Shown here: positions 51,796-61,103 of the stretch, one piece after another
Layout of the letters: each line of letters starts with the position of its first letter
Position numbering within the stretch: the stretch's first letter is position 1
NCBI RefSeq assembly: GCF_019947135.1
Contig: NZ_JAGSHT010000016.1
Span: 62,001-126,000, forward strand
Origin: Occultella gossypii
Lineage (GTDB): Bacteria > Actinomycetota > Actinomycetes > Actinomycetales > Beutenbergiaceae
Length of the DNA: 64,000 bases
Direction of reading: 5' to 3'
Made by a program: the position numbers and the translations under genes
The notes under the pieces: generated by a model
Told to the model about the DNA's origin: nothing
The model's input: the letters and a program-made list of their open reading frames with translations, nothing else
Databases searched by the model: none

Positions 51796-53286
51796 TCAGG
51801 TGGTGGTGGGGACTGCGGTGATGCCCGACGGCGTAGCGCGAGCCAGGCGGACGGCTCGCCGCCACGCCTCGCGGCGCGGGCCGGCCCGGTCGGCCGGGAT
51901 GGCCGGGGTGAAGGTGGTCGCGGGCGCGTCCGGCGGGACCCTCAGGCCGAGGGTCTCGGCCGCCAGCAGACCGGCTCCGCACGCCGAGAGCGAGTCCCGG
52001 GCGCCGCGGTGCACCCGGCGGCGGCTGACGTCCGCCTGGAGCTGCATCAGCCAGTCGTCGGAGGACGGGCCGCCGTCCACGAGCACGTCGGTGACCGGGC
52101 CGGCGGTGTCCGCGGCGGCGAGCACGTCCTCCACCTGGTGCGCGATCGACTCGGCACCCGCCCGGGCGAGGACGGCGGCGTCGGTGCCGAGATCGAACCC
52201 GGTCAGGATCGCACCGGCGCCCGGATCCCAGTACGGCGCGCCGAGGCCGGCGAACGCGGGTACCAGGTGCACGCCGTGGTCGGCCGGGGCGGTCCGGGCC
52301 AGTGCCGCCAGGTCCGGGACCGGCCGTCCGAGCAGTCGCGAGAGCCAGGCCATGGTGGCCCCGGTGGCGAGGATGTTGCCCTCGAACGCGAGTCGGTGCG
52401 GAGCATCGCCCAACTGCCACGCGATCGTGCCGACGAGCCCGGGCGGGATCTGCCCGTCACCGGCCAGCAGCCCCATCACCGAGGACCCGGTCCCGTAGGT
52501 GACCTTCACCGCGCCGGGTTCACGCACGCCGTGGGCGTAGAGGGCGGAGTGGGAGTCGCCGAGCACGGCGTGGATCCGGGCGCCGCCGAACTCGGCGATC
52601 GGGCGGGTCGGCTCGGTGGAGGCGACCACGCGCGGCAGCACGGCGGCGGGCACGCCGAAGATCTCCAGCAGGTGCTCGTCCCAGCCGCCGGTGGCCAGGT
52701 TCAGCAGCTGGGTGCGGCTGGCGTTGCCGATCTCGATCCGGTGCTCGCCGGTGAGGGCGTGGACGAGCCAGGAGTCCACGGTGCCGGCGGCGATCTCGCC
52801 ACGGGCACTGCGGGAGCGATCCGGGTCCACCCGGTCGAGCAGCCAGGCGAGCTTGAGCGCGGAGAACATCGGGTCGATGGGCAGCCCGCTGCGTTCGCGC
52901 ACCTGTTCCTCGTGCCCGGCGAGACCGGCGGCCGCGGTTGCGGTGCGCCGGTCCTGCCAGCCGAGCATCGGACCGAGCGGCGCCCCGGTCCGGGTGTCCC
53001 ACAGCAGCGCGGACTCGCGCTGGCTGCTCAACCCGAGGCCGAGCACGGGCGCGTCGACCCGGTCGAGCAGCTCGGCCACGGCCGAGCGCACCCCGGCGAG
53101 GATCTCGGCGGCGTCCTGCTCCACCCAGCCCGGCCGCGGGTGCGACTGACCCACCGAGGTGGTGACGGACGCGATCAGGCGACCTGCGCCGTCGAGCGCG
53201 ATCGCCTTCGTCGCGGACGTGCCCTGATCGATGGCGACGATCACGCCCGGCCCGGCTCCGCCGTCGGGCATCGGCCCATTGCTCAT
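51796..53286 (-). CDS. FGGY-family carbohydrate kinase, candidate D-apulose kinase
   Basis: This 496-residue FGGY kinase has the phosphate-1 motif [30 protein letters not shown] near residue 85, [11 protein letters not shown] near 262 and [18 protein letters not shown] near 400, as in glycerol and pentulose kinases. It phosphorylates a ketose or polyol with ATP. It overlaps the transketolase C-subunit gene by 4 bp and is followed by the isomerase gene. By context the substrate is a ketopentose such as D-apulose; glycerol is less likely. Confidence 0.88.
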   Translation of the reverse strand: MSNGPMPDGGAGPGVIVAIDQGTSATKAIALDGAGRLIASVTTSVGQSHPRPGWVEQDAAEILAGVRSAVAELLDRVDAPVLGLGLSSQRESALLWDTRTGAPLGPMLGWQDRRTATAAAGLAGHEEQVRERSGLPIDPMFSALKLAWLLDRVDPDRSRSARGEIAAGTVDSWLVHALTGEHRIEIGNASRTQLLNLATGGWDEHLLEIFGVPAAVLPRVVASTEPTRPIAEFGGARIHAVLGDSHSALYAHGVREPGAVKVTYGTGSSVMGLLAGDGQIPPGLVGTIAWQLGDAPHRLAFEGNILATGATMAWLSRLLGRPVPDLAALARTAPADHGVHLVPAFAGLGAPYWDPGAGAILTGFDLGTDAAVLARAGAESIAHQVEDVLAAADTAGPVTDVLVDGGPSSDDWLMQLQADVSRRRVHRGARDSLSACGAGLLAAETLGLRVPPDAPATTFTPAIPADRAGPRREAWRRAVRLARATPSGITAVPTTT

Positions 53287-54236
53287 ACCGCGAGCGCCTC
53301 CCGCGCGGCGGCTGCGATCGCGGGCGCGGTGAGGCCGAAGTACTCGAGCAGCATGTCGGTGCTTCCCGTCGGCGCGAAGTCGGACAGGCCCAAGGTTCTC
53401 ACCACCGGGCCGCCACCCTGTGCGGCCACGGTGAGCGCGACGGCAGCGCCCAGGCCGCCGGAGATGTTCGCCTCCTCGGCGGTGACGATCGCCCCCGTCT
53501 GTGCGGCGGCACGGATGGCCTCGACGTCCAGCGGGGCGATGTAGGCAGCGTTGAGCACACGCGCCTCGATCCCGTCGGCGGCCAGCAGGTCGGCTGCGGC
53601 TAAGGTCCGGGAGACCAGGGTGCCGGCGCCGATCAGGGTGACGTCGGCGCCCTCACGCGCGAGCTGGAACCGACCGCGCTCGAGACGGTCGCCGGGCGCG
53701 GTGACGTCCGGGACCTTGTAGCGACCGACCCGGATATAGGTCGGGCGTGGATCCGCGGCGGCCTGGCGCACGGCCTGGCGGGTCTGGTGCCGGTCCGCTG
53801 GGACCACGATGTCCAGGCCCGGCAGGGCACGCAGCCAGGACAGGTCCTCGACCGAGTGGTGCGTGGGGCCGAGCTCGCCGTAGGCCATACCGGGACTCAT
53901 CCCGCAGAGGATCACGTTGTGGGCGCTGTAGACGACGTCGGCCTTGACCTGCTCGAGGGCACGGCCGGTGAGGAAAGGGCCCGCGGCGCAGACGAATGGG
54001 ATCAGGCCCGCGGCAGCGAGTCCCGCACCCACGCCCACCATGTTCTGCTCGGCGATGCCGACGTTGATGAGGCGGTCGGGGAACTCCTGCCGGAACGCGA
54101 CCAGGTTCGAGGAGCCCACCGAGTCGTTGCATACGGCGACCACCCGCTCGTCAGCGCGGGCCCTCTCGATCAGTTCATCGGCGAACGCGGCGCGGTTGTC
54201 GTAGGTGGCGGCTGTAGCGGCCTCGGCGAGGGTCAT
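53283..54236 (-). CDS. Transketolase, C-terminal (pyrimidine-binding) subunit
   Basis: This 317-residue subunit holds the pyrimidine-binding and C-terminal domains of a split transketolase. The catalytic Glu that activates thiamine diphosphate is in INVGIAEQNMVGVGAGLA near residue 57-74; YGELGPTHHSVEDLSWLRALPG follows and supplies phosphate-binding His. The N-terminal subunit precedes it with a 4-bp overlap. In the D-apiose pathway a two-subunit enzyme (AptA/AptB) cleaves apulose 4-phosphate; the split form here agrees with that. Confidence 0.92.
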   Translation of the reverse strand: MTLAEAATAATYDNRAAFADELIERARADERVVAVCNDSVGSSNLVAFRQEFPDRLINVGIAEQNMVGVGAGLAAAGLIPFVCAAGPFLTGRALEQVKADVVYSAHNVILCGMSPGMAYGELGPTHHSVEDLSWLRALPGLDIVVPADRHQTRQAVRQAAADPRPTYIRVGRYKVPDVTAPGDRLERGRFQLAREGADVTLIGAGTLVSRTLAAADLLAADGIEARVLNAAYIAPLDVEAIRAAAQTGAIVTAEEANISGGLGAAVALTVAAQGGGPVVRTLGLSDFAPTGSTDMLLEYFGLTAPAIAAAAREALAV

Positions 54237-55126
54237 GCCAACTCCTTCAGGGCGAGCGCGATCTGATCAGGGCTGGGCACCTTGTGGTGCCACTCCACGC
54301 GGTCCTCGATGAAGGAGACGCCCCTGCCTTTGATGGTGTTGGCGATGACCGCGACGGGTCGGGTGCCCGCCGCGGGGGCGAACGCGGCGAGGAGCGCGGT
54401 GTGGTCGTGGCCGTCCACCTCGCGCACCTCCCAGCCGAACGCGGCGAGCTTGTCCGCCAGGGGGTCGAGCGCGTTGGTCTCCTCGGTGCGGTCGCCCTGT
54501 TGGAGCCGGTTGCGGTCGATCACCAGGGTCAGGTTCGCCAGGCGGTAGTGGGCCGCGGACATGAGCGCCTCCCAGTTGCTGCCCTCCTGCATCTCCCCGT
54601 CCCCGCACACCACGAAGACCCGGCTGTCGTGGCCGAGCAGACGGGCGCCGAGGGCCTCCCCGACAGCCACGGGTAGCCCGTGCCCGAGGGGGCCGGTGTT
54701 CGTCTCGACGCCGGGCACCTTGACGCGGTTCGGGTGTCCGTTCAGCGGCGAGTGGGGACCCATGAACGTGTCCAGCGCGGCGGGGTCGAAATAGCCCGAG
54801 AACGCGAGCGTGGAGTACAGGGACGCGGCGCAGTGGCCCTTGCTCAGGATGAACCGGTCGCGGACCGGGGCGTCGGGCCGGGCCGGGTCGATCCGGAGGA
54901 CCCCGAAATAGAGCGTGGCGAGGACGTCCGTGACGGAGAAGTCGCCGCCGATGTGGCCGGCCTGCGCCCTACCGATCATGGCGAGAACGGATCGCCGGAT
55001 CAGTCGGGACTGCTCTGCCAGGACCGCGGCACGTTCAGCCGGCGAACCCGTCTCGACGACGTCGCGCACCACACGCCAAGCACTCACCTGCTGGGAGTCG
55101 GTCACCAACACTGCGCTACCTCGCAT
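54233..55126 (-). CDS. Transketolase, N-terminal (thiamine diphosphate-binding) subunit
   Basis: This 297-residue subunit has the thiamine-diphosphate motif GDGEMQEGSNWEAL (ending in N for Mg binding) near residue 173-186, SKGHCAASLYSTLA near 94 and TGPLGHGLPVAVGEALG near 143-159. The ATG at 55126 is inside the shared upstream motif; a GTG at 55111 with GAGG 8 nt before it is an equally good start. Coupled to the C-terminal subunit by a 4-bp overlap. Probably the first gene of a sub-operon that runs to the SorC-type regulator. Confidence 0.92.
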   Translation of the reverse strand: MRGSAVLVTDSQQVSAWRVVRDVVETGSPAERAAVLAEQSRLIRRSVLAMIGRAQAGHIGGDFSVTDVLATLYFGVLRIDPARPDAPVRDRFILSKGHCAASLYSTLAFSGYFDPAALDTFMGPHSPLNGHPNRVKVPGVETNTGPLGHGLPVAVGEALGARLLGHDSRVFVVCGDGEMQEGSNWEALMSAAHYRLANLTLVIDRNRLQQGDRTEETNALDPLADKLAAFGWEVREVDGHDHTALLAAFAPAAGTRPVAVIANTIKGRGVSFIEDRVEWHHKVPSPDQIALALKELA

Positions 55127-55148
55127 ATCTATTCATACAAGAATGAAT
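55123..55148 (-). promoter_or_regulatory. Shared 14-bp motif and inverted repeat upstream of the transketolase genes
   Basis: GCATATCTATTCAT (55123-55136 on the plus strand) recurs exactly at 61006-61019 upstream of the glycoside hydrolase gene, at the same position relative to the start codon. Here it merges into ATTCAT-acaaga-ATGAAT (55131-55148). The A+T content is far above the surroundings. It is a candidate promoter element or regulator site for the sugar regulon. Confidence 0.6.
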
Positions 55149-55228
55149 CTGCTCAAGCATGGCACGCCGATCCCTGCGGCGTCCACCGGGCTTGGCCGGA
55201 CGGCGGCCGGATCTCCGCCTGGGTGCGG

Positions 55229-56149
55229 TCAGGACGAGCCCATGCGGGCGTGCCGCGCGATCTTGTGGAACATGTCCTCCAGCAGCCAGCGGGTGTCATA
55301 GGACTCCGCTACCAGGACGTTCCGGGCTCCCCCATGACTGACGTCGGTCGACCCGTCATCGGCGAACACCGGGGCGGGCCGGGACGAGAAGTGCGCGCTG
55401 TTCGGGTTCAGGATCAAGCCGATCGCCGGGGAGTCTCCGAGCGAGCGGTGCTCGATCGGGGTCGCGTGGTGAGTCGCGTTCCACTCATGCAGCTGGTCCA
55501 CCAGGTATCGCCCGAGCCGGCCGTGCGGCGCGACCCGTTCCTCCAGCTCGGCGTAGCCGACGGACACCTGCCGGTAGATCGAGCTCGGCACCTGCCACAC
55601 CGGCAGCCGCGACGCCATCACCACATTGGCTGACTCGATGTCATTGGAGAGGTTGAACTCGACCTTCGGCTCCAGGGGATAGATCGGGTCGTAGTAGTGG
55701 TGTCCGCCGATCCAGATCACAACCGTGTCGGTGTCCTGGATGCTGGGATCCAGCAGCAGCGCGCTCGCCATGTCCGTCAACGGCCCGAGGAACGCCACGT
55801 AGAGCGGCCCATCTCCCCCGGCGTGCGCCTCCTCGATGATCATCCGAGCACCCGGGGAATCGACCGCCGTGCTCACGTCCGGGATGGCCCGGCCAGCGCC
55901 GTTCGCCACCGGCACCTCGTGATCGAGCGCGAGCAGCTCGAGGATCAGGTCGATCTCGTCCCGGGAGTCCTCCATGCTGCGCGGCGATCTCACCGTGCCG
56001 AAGTGCGCGGCCACCAGGCCACGGACGTCGATGGTCGGCGAGAGCAGGGCATGCACGATCGCGAACTGATCATCCGCCTCGTTCTTCGCGTCGGTGTTGA
56101 TGATCGCGCGGTGCCGTCGGGGCGATCCGATGGGTCGGGTCTGCGCCAT
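55229..56149 (-). CDS. Nucleoside hydrolase-like protein
   Basis: This 306-residue protein is of the inosine-uridine nucleoside hydrolase superfamily, which cleaves N-ribosides using a Ca-bound Asp cluster. The usual DTDPGxDDA site reads INTDAKNEADDQFA here, a variant with extra residues between the first Asp and the DD pair. FLGPLTDMASALLLDP near residue 118 and the region NLSNDIESANVV near 165 (canonical EFN-D) are present. It lies between the sugar importer genes and the transketolase genes, in the same direction. It may release a pentose from a nucleoside or glycoside. Confidence 0.85.
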   Translation of the reverse strand: MAQTRPIGSPRRHRAIINTDAKNEADDQFAIVHALLSPTIDVRGLVAAHFGTVRSPRSMEDSRDEIDLILELLALDHEVPVANGAGRAIPDVSTAVDSPGARMIIEEAHAGGDGPLYVAFLGPLTDMASALLLDPSIQDTDTVVIWIGGHHYYDPIYPLEPKVEFNLSNDIESANVVMASRLPVWQVPSSIYRQVSVGYAELEERVAPHGRLGRYLVDQLHEWNATHHATPIEHRSLGDSPAIGLILNPNSAHFSSRPAPVFADDGSTDVSHGGARNVLVAESYDTRWLLEDMFHKIARHARMGSS

Positions 56150-56170
56150 GTGTCACGTTTCCTTTGATCT

Positions 56171-57103
56171 CTAGCCCTTGACCGCTCCGGCCAGGGCGCC
56201 GTTGACGAAGTAGCGCTGGAACGTCAGGTAGACGACCAGCACCGGGATGATGGTGATCACGATGAACGCGTTGAGTTCGCCGTAGTCACTCGAGAACTGC
56301 GAGTTGAAGCTCTGGATGGCCAGTGGCACGGTCCACGAGTCCTGCCGTTGCAGGAGCGTGGTCGCCATCGGGTATTCGTTCCAGGTCGCCACGAAGTCCA
56401 GGATGAGCAGGGCCGCGAGCGGAGCGCGGGCCAGTGGGAGGATGACGCTGCGGAAGATCCGAAAGGTGCTCGCGCCGTCGATGCGCGCGGCCTCCTCCAG
56501 ATCGTCCGGGATGGCTGAGAAGAACCCGAACAGAACGAACGTCTGGTACGGGAGCCCGAATGCCAGATATGGGAACAGGAGACCGAGCCAGCTGTTGAGC
56601 AGGTCCAGTTCGAGCATCAGGGCGAACAGCGGGCCCAGGGCGATCTGCACGGGGATCATGGCCCCGAGCGCGATGATCCCGGTGACGACGAGGTTGAACC
56701 GGAACCGGATGCGGGCGAGCGCGTAGGCGGCCAGCGCGGAGACGGCCAACCCCAGAGGCACCTTGACCACGGTGATCAGTGCCGAGTTCAACCCGGTGGT
56801 GACCAGGTTCCCCCGGTCGATGGCATCCGCGTAGTTGCCCCACTCCCAGATCGCCGGGAGCGCCCAGGCCGGGTTCGCGTTGATGTCCGCCGGAGACTTC
56901 ACAGAGGTCAGGAAGACGAACAGGAACGGCGCCACCCAGATCAGCGCACCGAGGAGGAGGCCGAGCGTGAGCAGGGCACGGCCGAGATGGAATCCACCGC
57001 GCCGGCCGGTCGTCGAAGCGTTGCCGGGCAACGGGTCGCGGCGTCCCCAGGACGACTGCACCCGGGATCGTTGCGCCGAACCAGGCAGTTGCGAGGTGGT
57101 CAT
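56171..57103 (-). CDS. ABC sugar importer permease, MalG-like
   Basis: This 310-residue permease starts at ATG 57103 and has six helices after a 38-residue basic start. The coupling loop DLEEAARIDGASTFRIFRSV near residue 200 is typical of MalG/LacG-type permeases. It overlaps the MalF-like gene by 4 bp. The importer has no ATPase gene of its own, so a shared MsiK-like ATPase is expected. Confidence 0.92.
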   Translation of the reverse strand: MTTSQLPGSAQRSRVQSSWGRRDPLPGNASTTGRRGGFHLGRALLTLGLLLGALIWVAPFLFVFLTSVKSPADINANPAWALPAIWEWGNYADAIDRGNLVTTGLNSALITVVKVPLGLAVSALAAYALARIRFRFNLVVTGIIALGAMIPVQIALGPLFALMLELDLLNSWLGLLFPYLAFGLPYQTFVLFGFFSAIPDDLEEAARIDGASTFRIFRSVILPLARAPLAALLILDFVATWNEYPMATTLLQRQDSWTVPLAIQSFNSQFSSDYGELNAFIVITIIPVLVVYLTFQRYFVNGALAGAVKG

Positions 57104-58029
57104 CGTCCACCTCCCCGCAGGCTCCGCATGTTCCAGAGCATGTAGGGCACGACGATCAGCAGGGTCACCAGGAGCAGGATCGTGGCGAGCGCGTTGCCCT
57201 GCCCGAAGTTGTGGTTGCCGAAGGATTGCGTGTAGGACCACAGGGCCAAGACCTGTGTCGACTGGGCCGGGCCACCGCCGGTCATGCCGACGATGAGGTC
57301 GAACACCTTCAGGGCGTGGATGATCGTCAGGACCAGGACCACGAGAGTGGTGGGGCGCAGTGACGGCAGCGTGACGGCGCGAAAGACCTGCCACCTGTTG
57401 GCCCCGTCGACGCGGGCCGCGTCGACGAGTTCGGTCGGTACCGACTGCAGCCCCGCCAGATACAGGACCATGTTGAAGCCGGCCACCTGCCACACGAACG
57501 CCACGAACACCGAGTAGAGGGCGAAGCTCGGGGTACCGAGCCAGTTCTGCGCCCACGACCCGAGGCCCACCGCCTCGAGTACCTGGTTGAGAAGGCCGAC
57601 CGTGGGGTTGTAGATCCACTTCCACACGGTGGCCACGGCGATCGGCGCGAGCACGTTGGACACGTAGAAGATGGAGCGCAGCACACCGCGGCCGCGCATC
57701 GGACGATTGAGCGCGATCGCCAGTCCGAGGCCGAGGGTCGTCGGCACCACCACCGACAGAGCGGTCCAGATGATGGTGTTCGTGAAGGCCGTGCCGAAGA
57801 CCGGGTCCTTCGTGAACACCCGGATGTAGTTGTCCAGACCGACGAAGATCTGCTCCGAGAGCTTGAACCCGTCCCAGGAGAAGAAACTGAGGCGGATCGC
57901 ATCCAGGATCGGATAGACCAGGAACGCCCCGTACAGCACGAGCGCAGGGGCGAGATAGGGCAGCGCCGAGCGGAATCCACCCCGTTTCATCCGCTTGCCC
58001 GCTCGCGCTTCTCGAACGACTGTGGTCAT
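57100..58029 (-). CDS. ABC sugar importer permease, MalF-like
   Basis: This 309-residue permease starts at ATG 58029 (MTTVVREARAGK) and has six helices and the coupling loop ELVDAARVDGANRWQVFRAV near residue 205. A longer frame to 58095 exists but would overlap the binding-protein stop with no better ribosome site; GGAGG lies 11 nt before the chosen ATG. It forms the channel with the MalG-like permease. Confidence 0.9.
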   Translation of the reverse strand: MTTVVREARAGKRMKRGGFRSALPYLAPALVLYGAFLVYPILDAIRLSFFSWDGFKLSEQIFVGLDNYIRVFTKDPVFGTAFTNTIIWTALSVVVPTTLGLGLAIALNRPMRGRGVLRSIFYVSNVLAPIAVATVWKWIYNPTVGLLNQVLEAVGLGSWAQNWLGTPSFALYSVFVAFVWQVAGFNMVLYLAGLQSVPTELVDAARVDGANRWQVFRAVTLPSLRPTTLVVLVLTIIHALKVFDLIVGMTGGGPAQSTQVLALWSYTQSFGNHNFGQGNALATILLLVTLLIVVPYMLWNMRSLRGGGR

Positions 58030-58091
58030 GCGTGAGTCACCTCCAGTCCTGCGGGCGGGCCCGGCAGGCCGAGCCCGCCCGCTTCGGACGA

Positions 58092-59351
58092 TCAACGAGC
58101 GTCAATGAAGTCCTGGAGGGTCGACCCGGCGTCGGCCGGGTCGATGTCGCCGGTGAGCACCGAGTTCTGCACCCGCCAGTACTCCGTGGTGACGTCCAGC
58201 GGGAGCGCCTGGTCGTTGTTGACATAGCTGCCGGTGGCCTCACCGGCAAGCTCGGCGACCACGGCGTTCAGCGGGTTGTCCGCGGAGACGGGCACGTTGA
58301 CGTTGACGGACCGGGCGCCGAAGACTCCGGCGATCTCGCTCTGGGACTCCTCCGAACTGACGAAGTCGAGGAACGCCATGACCTCGTCCGGGTGCTCGGT
58401 GTTCGGGCTGACGTACAGGGCCTCGCTGAGCCCGTAGAGCCGGCCCGTGTCCGTGGGGAAGGCGAAGATCCCGATCTCCTCCACGTCCACGCCGTTGTCG
58501 ACCATCTGGGCGTTGAACCAGTCCCCCTCGTAGGCCATGGCAGCGTCACCGGTGTAGAAGAGTTGGGAGGACTGGAGGTTGTCGATCCCGAGGTAGCCCT
58601 CGTTGAAGTAGTTGTCGCCCCACGTCTTCAGCTCGGCGAACGCTTCCTCCACGCAGGCCTCGGCTCCCCAGTCACCCTCGAGTGCGAGCAACGTGTCCAT
58701 GGTGTCCGCGCCGCACGACGTCTCGAGCAGGGAGTCCAGGAAGCGCATGACATGCCAGTTGACGGTGCCACCGAACTCGATCGGCGTCACGCCCTGCGCG
58801 CTGAGCGTCTCGGCCACCTCGACGAAGGCGTCGTAGGTCTCGGGCACCTCGAGGCCGGCCTGCTCGAACAGGTCCTTGTGGTAGTAGATGAACTCACCGG
58901 CAGAGGTCCAGGGCACCCCGTCGTACTGTCCGTACTGAGTGATCGCACCCATCGTGGCCCCGTCGAAGCGTTCCTCCCAGCCGTACTCCGCGTACGCGTC
59001 GGTCAGGTCCATGCTCGCTCCGAGCCCGACGAACTCCCCGCCGAGGCCGTACCCGGTCCACATGAAGTAGATGTCCGGCGCCCCGGACGTGCCGACGCTG
59101 GTTCGCAGTGCTTCCTTGTGCTGATCGGTGGCGCGAGTCTCGAGATTGATCGTGACGCCCTCGTTGGCACTCTCGAACTCCTCGATCAGCGCGTCGAACG
59201 CGGCAACCTCGCTCTCCTCCGGAGTGAGCATCCACCACGTGATCTCGACGGAGTCGTCAGAACCCCCGCCGGAAGATCCGGAGCAACCGGCCAGGAGTAG
59301 CGCCGCAGCGGTGGCGCCGATGACCAATGGGCGTGCTTGTCGAAACTTCAT
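58092..59351 (-). CDS. ABC sugar solute-binding lipoprotein
   Basis: This 419-residue family 1 binding protein has a lipoprotein signal ending in LLAGC (Cys near residue 23) and a Gly/Ser linker. The body (ITWWMLTPEESEVAAFDALIEEFE, then AMAYEGDWFNAQM and the aromatic sites in between) is typical of mono- or oligosaccharide binders. Its start is 77 bp from the end of the glycoside hydrolase gene upstream, with a hairpin between. The ligand is predicted to be the sugar released by that enzyme. Confidence 0.91.
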   Translation of the reverse strand: MKFRQARPLVIGATAAALLLAGCSGSSGGGSDDSVEITWWMLTPEESEVAAFDALIEEFESANEGVTINLETRATDQHKEALRTSVGTSGAPDIYFMWTGYGLGGEFVGLGASMDLTDAYAEYGWEERFDGATMGAITQYGQYDGVPWTSAGEFIYYHKDLFEQAGLEVPETYDAFVEVAETLSAQGVTPIEFGGTVNWHVMRFLDSLLETSCGADTMDTLLALEGDWGAEACVEEAFAELKTWGDNYFNEGYLGIDNLQSSQLFYTGDAAMAYEGDWFNAQMVDNGVDVEEIGIFAFPTDTGRLYGLSEALYVSPNTEHPDEVMAFLDFVSSEESQSEIAGVFGARSVNVNVPVSADNPLNAVVAELAGEATGSYVNNDQALPLDVTTEYWRVQNSVLTGDIDPADAGSTLQDFIDAR

Positions 59352-59394
59352 CCTCGAAGTCCAATCTGTGTTGGGGATGGGTTGGGGGTGTTGT

Positions 59395-59414
59395 CCCTGT
59401 TCGGCCGAACGGGG
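59395..59414. terminator. Inverted repeat between the glycoside hydrolase and binding-protein genes
   Basis: CCCTGTTCGG/CCGAACGGGG forms a stem centred on the perfect palindrome GTTCGGCCGAAC (59399-59410), extended by one T-G and three C-G pairs. It lies just after the glycoside hydrolase stop. It may end or attenuate transcription into the importer, or be an operator. Confidence 0.5.
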
Positions 59415-59428
59415 GGAGGTGGTTGCTC

Positions 59429-61009
59429 TCAGGACGCCACCTGACAGATGAAGACGGCCGGGCCCTCGCCGTCGTGGGGTATGACACGGTCCTCGGGTCG
59501 GCGGTGGCCCTCGGCGAGCTGTGCGCCGGTTCGCGGGTCCACCACCCGGTAGGGCAGTGGGATGTCGTTGTCCTCGGCGAGCAGTACCGGGCCACCCATC
59601 TCGTTGTAGAAGATCGCCAGCCGGCCCGGGACAGTGAGCGCCCGCCGCTGGATAGCCTGGGTCCAGTCAGGTGCCATGTCCGTGAAGGGCAGCCCGGCGA
59701 GCACCGTGCGGACCAGTCCCACGTACGCCGAGCCCTCGAAGTCGAGAGCCTCGCGCCAGCCCGCGCCGGGAGCGCTGAAGAAGTCGCTGTGACCAGCCTC
59801 GTCGGCCGCCAACTTCCACTGCCACAGACTTCCGGCGCCGTAGAAGACGCCCATCGTGCCGCCGGCACAGAGGTTGGACCAGGCCTCGTGCCCCTGCCAC
59901 CAGCCCGAGGCCAGTCCGGTACGGCCGGTGTTCTCATAGCTGGGCTCGCCGTTGGCGACGCCCTTCGCCGGTAGGTTGCGCCACTGGTCCGCGACCCGCT
60001 CCGGCACGTGCTCACCACCGTGCCCGGTCTGGCTCCACTGGAAGTCCAACCAGTGCGCGTCCTGGTGCGCGTCGTTGCGTGCGTGCGGACGGTAGTGGAT
60101 GCCGCACGGCTGCCCGTAGGCGTCCCACTCCTCGACCTCGCGGCCTCCCGCCTCGATCTGGGGCTCTGTGCCGGCACCGTCCGCACCCACGAGGTAGATC
60201 GCCGGCCCGGCACCGTACCGGGCCACGAGAAACCGGCAGTAGCGGGCGTAGTCGGCCGGGGGCACCAGCGGCCCGGCCGCCCGCAGACCCTTCCAGCCGA
60301 ACCCGTGGAAGACCGGTTGCAACACCGGCACGATGCCGTGCCGACGCAGGGTGGCGACGATGGCATCGAGGGTCCGGAAGTAGTCGATGTTCACCTGCTC
60401 CAAGCGACCCTCCCTCAGGTCCTCGAAGCCGACGTCGAATCCGCCGGGCAACGTGCGCTCACGTGGACCTCGGGCATCCATGTCCGGCTGCACGCTCATC
60501 AGCAGCACGGCATTGAAGCCCTTACCACTGCGGTCGCGTGCGTAGGTCTCGACATCCGGCAGGGTCGCGCGCCAAGGCAACGCCCATGCGGTGTCGGCGG
60601 CGATGAGATCCGGAGCCCCGTTCGGGTGGACCACGTTCCGTCCACCCTCCGACATCCGCCAGAAGCCGCTCCGGTAGAACTCGAGCGGCTCGTCGGCAGG
60701 ATGGCCGGTGACATCGAACGACCCCGACGCCGGTTCGACCGAGATCCCCTTCGGGGCCACGGCCCGCCACGTCCATGTTCCGGTGGTGCCGGGGGCGGCG
60801 AACCGAACACGCCACGAGTTGCCGCCGTCCCAGAACGCGGGCCGGATGAGGAGCTCGCCGCTCTCGTGGCGGAACTCGGCGAACACGTCGACATCGGTGT
60901 AGGCATTCGTCCATCGACCATCGAGACGCAACTCGAGCTCGACCTCCCGCCACACGGCGACGGCCCCGTCTGCCTCGGTCACACTGGCACCTTCCTTGGT
61001 GTCTTGCAT
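59429..61009 (-). CDS. DUF5060/DUF4038 glycoside hydrolase, GH140 (apiosidase)-like
   Basis: This 526-residue protein has an N-terminal DUF5060 beta-sandwich (residues about 15-105) and a DUF4038 TIM barrel (about 110-430). HTGHGG-like QWSQTGHGG near residue 332 and ANGEPSYE near 353-359 (likely catalytic Glu E355) are the marks of the family. The characterised GH140 enzyme of Bacteroides is an endo-apiosidase acting on rhamnogalacturonan II. No signal peptide is seen, so it acts inside the cell on an imported oligosaccharide or glycoside. First gene of the regulon; its ATG lies in the shared 14-bp motif. Confidence 0.85.
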   Translation of the reverse strand: MQDTKEGASVTEADGAVAVWREVELELRLDGRWTNAYTDVDVFAEFRHESGELLIRPAFWDGGNSWRVRFAAPGTTGTWTWRAVAPKGISVEPASGSFDVTGHPADEPLEFYRSGFWRMSEGGRNVVHPNGAPDLIAADTAWALPWRATLPDVETYARDRSGKGFNAVLLMSVQPDMDARGPRERTLPGGFDVGFEDLREGRLEQVNIDYFRTLDAIVATLRRHGIVPVLQPVFHGFGWKGLRAAGPLVPPADYARYCRFLVARYGAGPAIYLVGADGAGTEPQIEAGGREVEEWDAYGQPCGIHYRPHARNDAHQDAHWLDFQWSQTGHGGEHVPERVADQWRNLPAKGVANGEPSYENTGRTGLASGWWQGHEAWSNLCAGGTMGVFYGAGSLWQWKLAADEAGHSDFFSAPGAGWREALDFEGSAYVGLVRTVLAGLPFTDMAPDWTQAIQRRALTVPGRLAIFYNEMGGPVLLAEDNDIPLPYRVVDPRTGAQLAEGHRRPEDRVIPHDGEGPAVFICQVAS

Positions 61010-61019
61010 ATCTATTCAT
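61006..61019 (-). promoter_or_regulatory. Second copy of the shared 14-bp motif
   Basis: GCATATCTATTCAT overlaps the start codon of the glycoside hydrolase (ATG 61009), exactly as the copy at 55123-55136 does for the transketolase gene. On the coding strand it reads ATGAATAGATATGC. It marks a common start of transcription or common control for the two transcription units. Confidence 0.6.
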
Positions 61020-61103
61020 GCGTAGTTCTTCTTGCACGAAGATAGCGCGCGCATCTGTTGCGGTCAACGCTCACTGCCATCGCGCCACCCCTTGCGCATC
61101 TCG

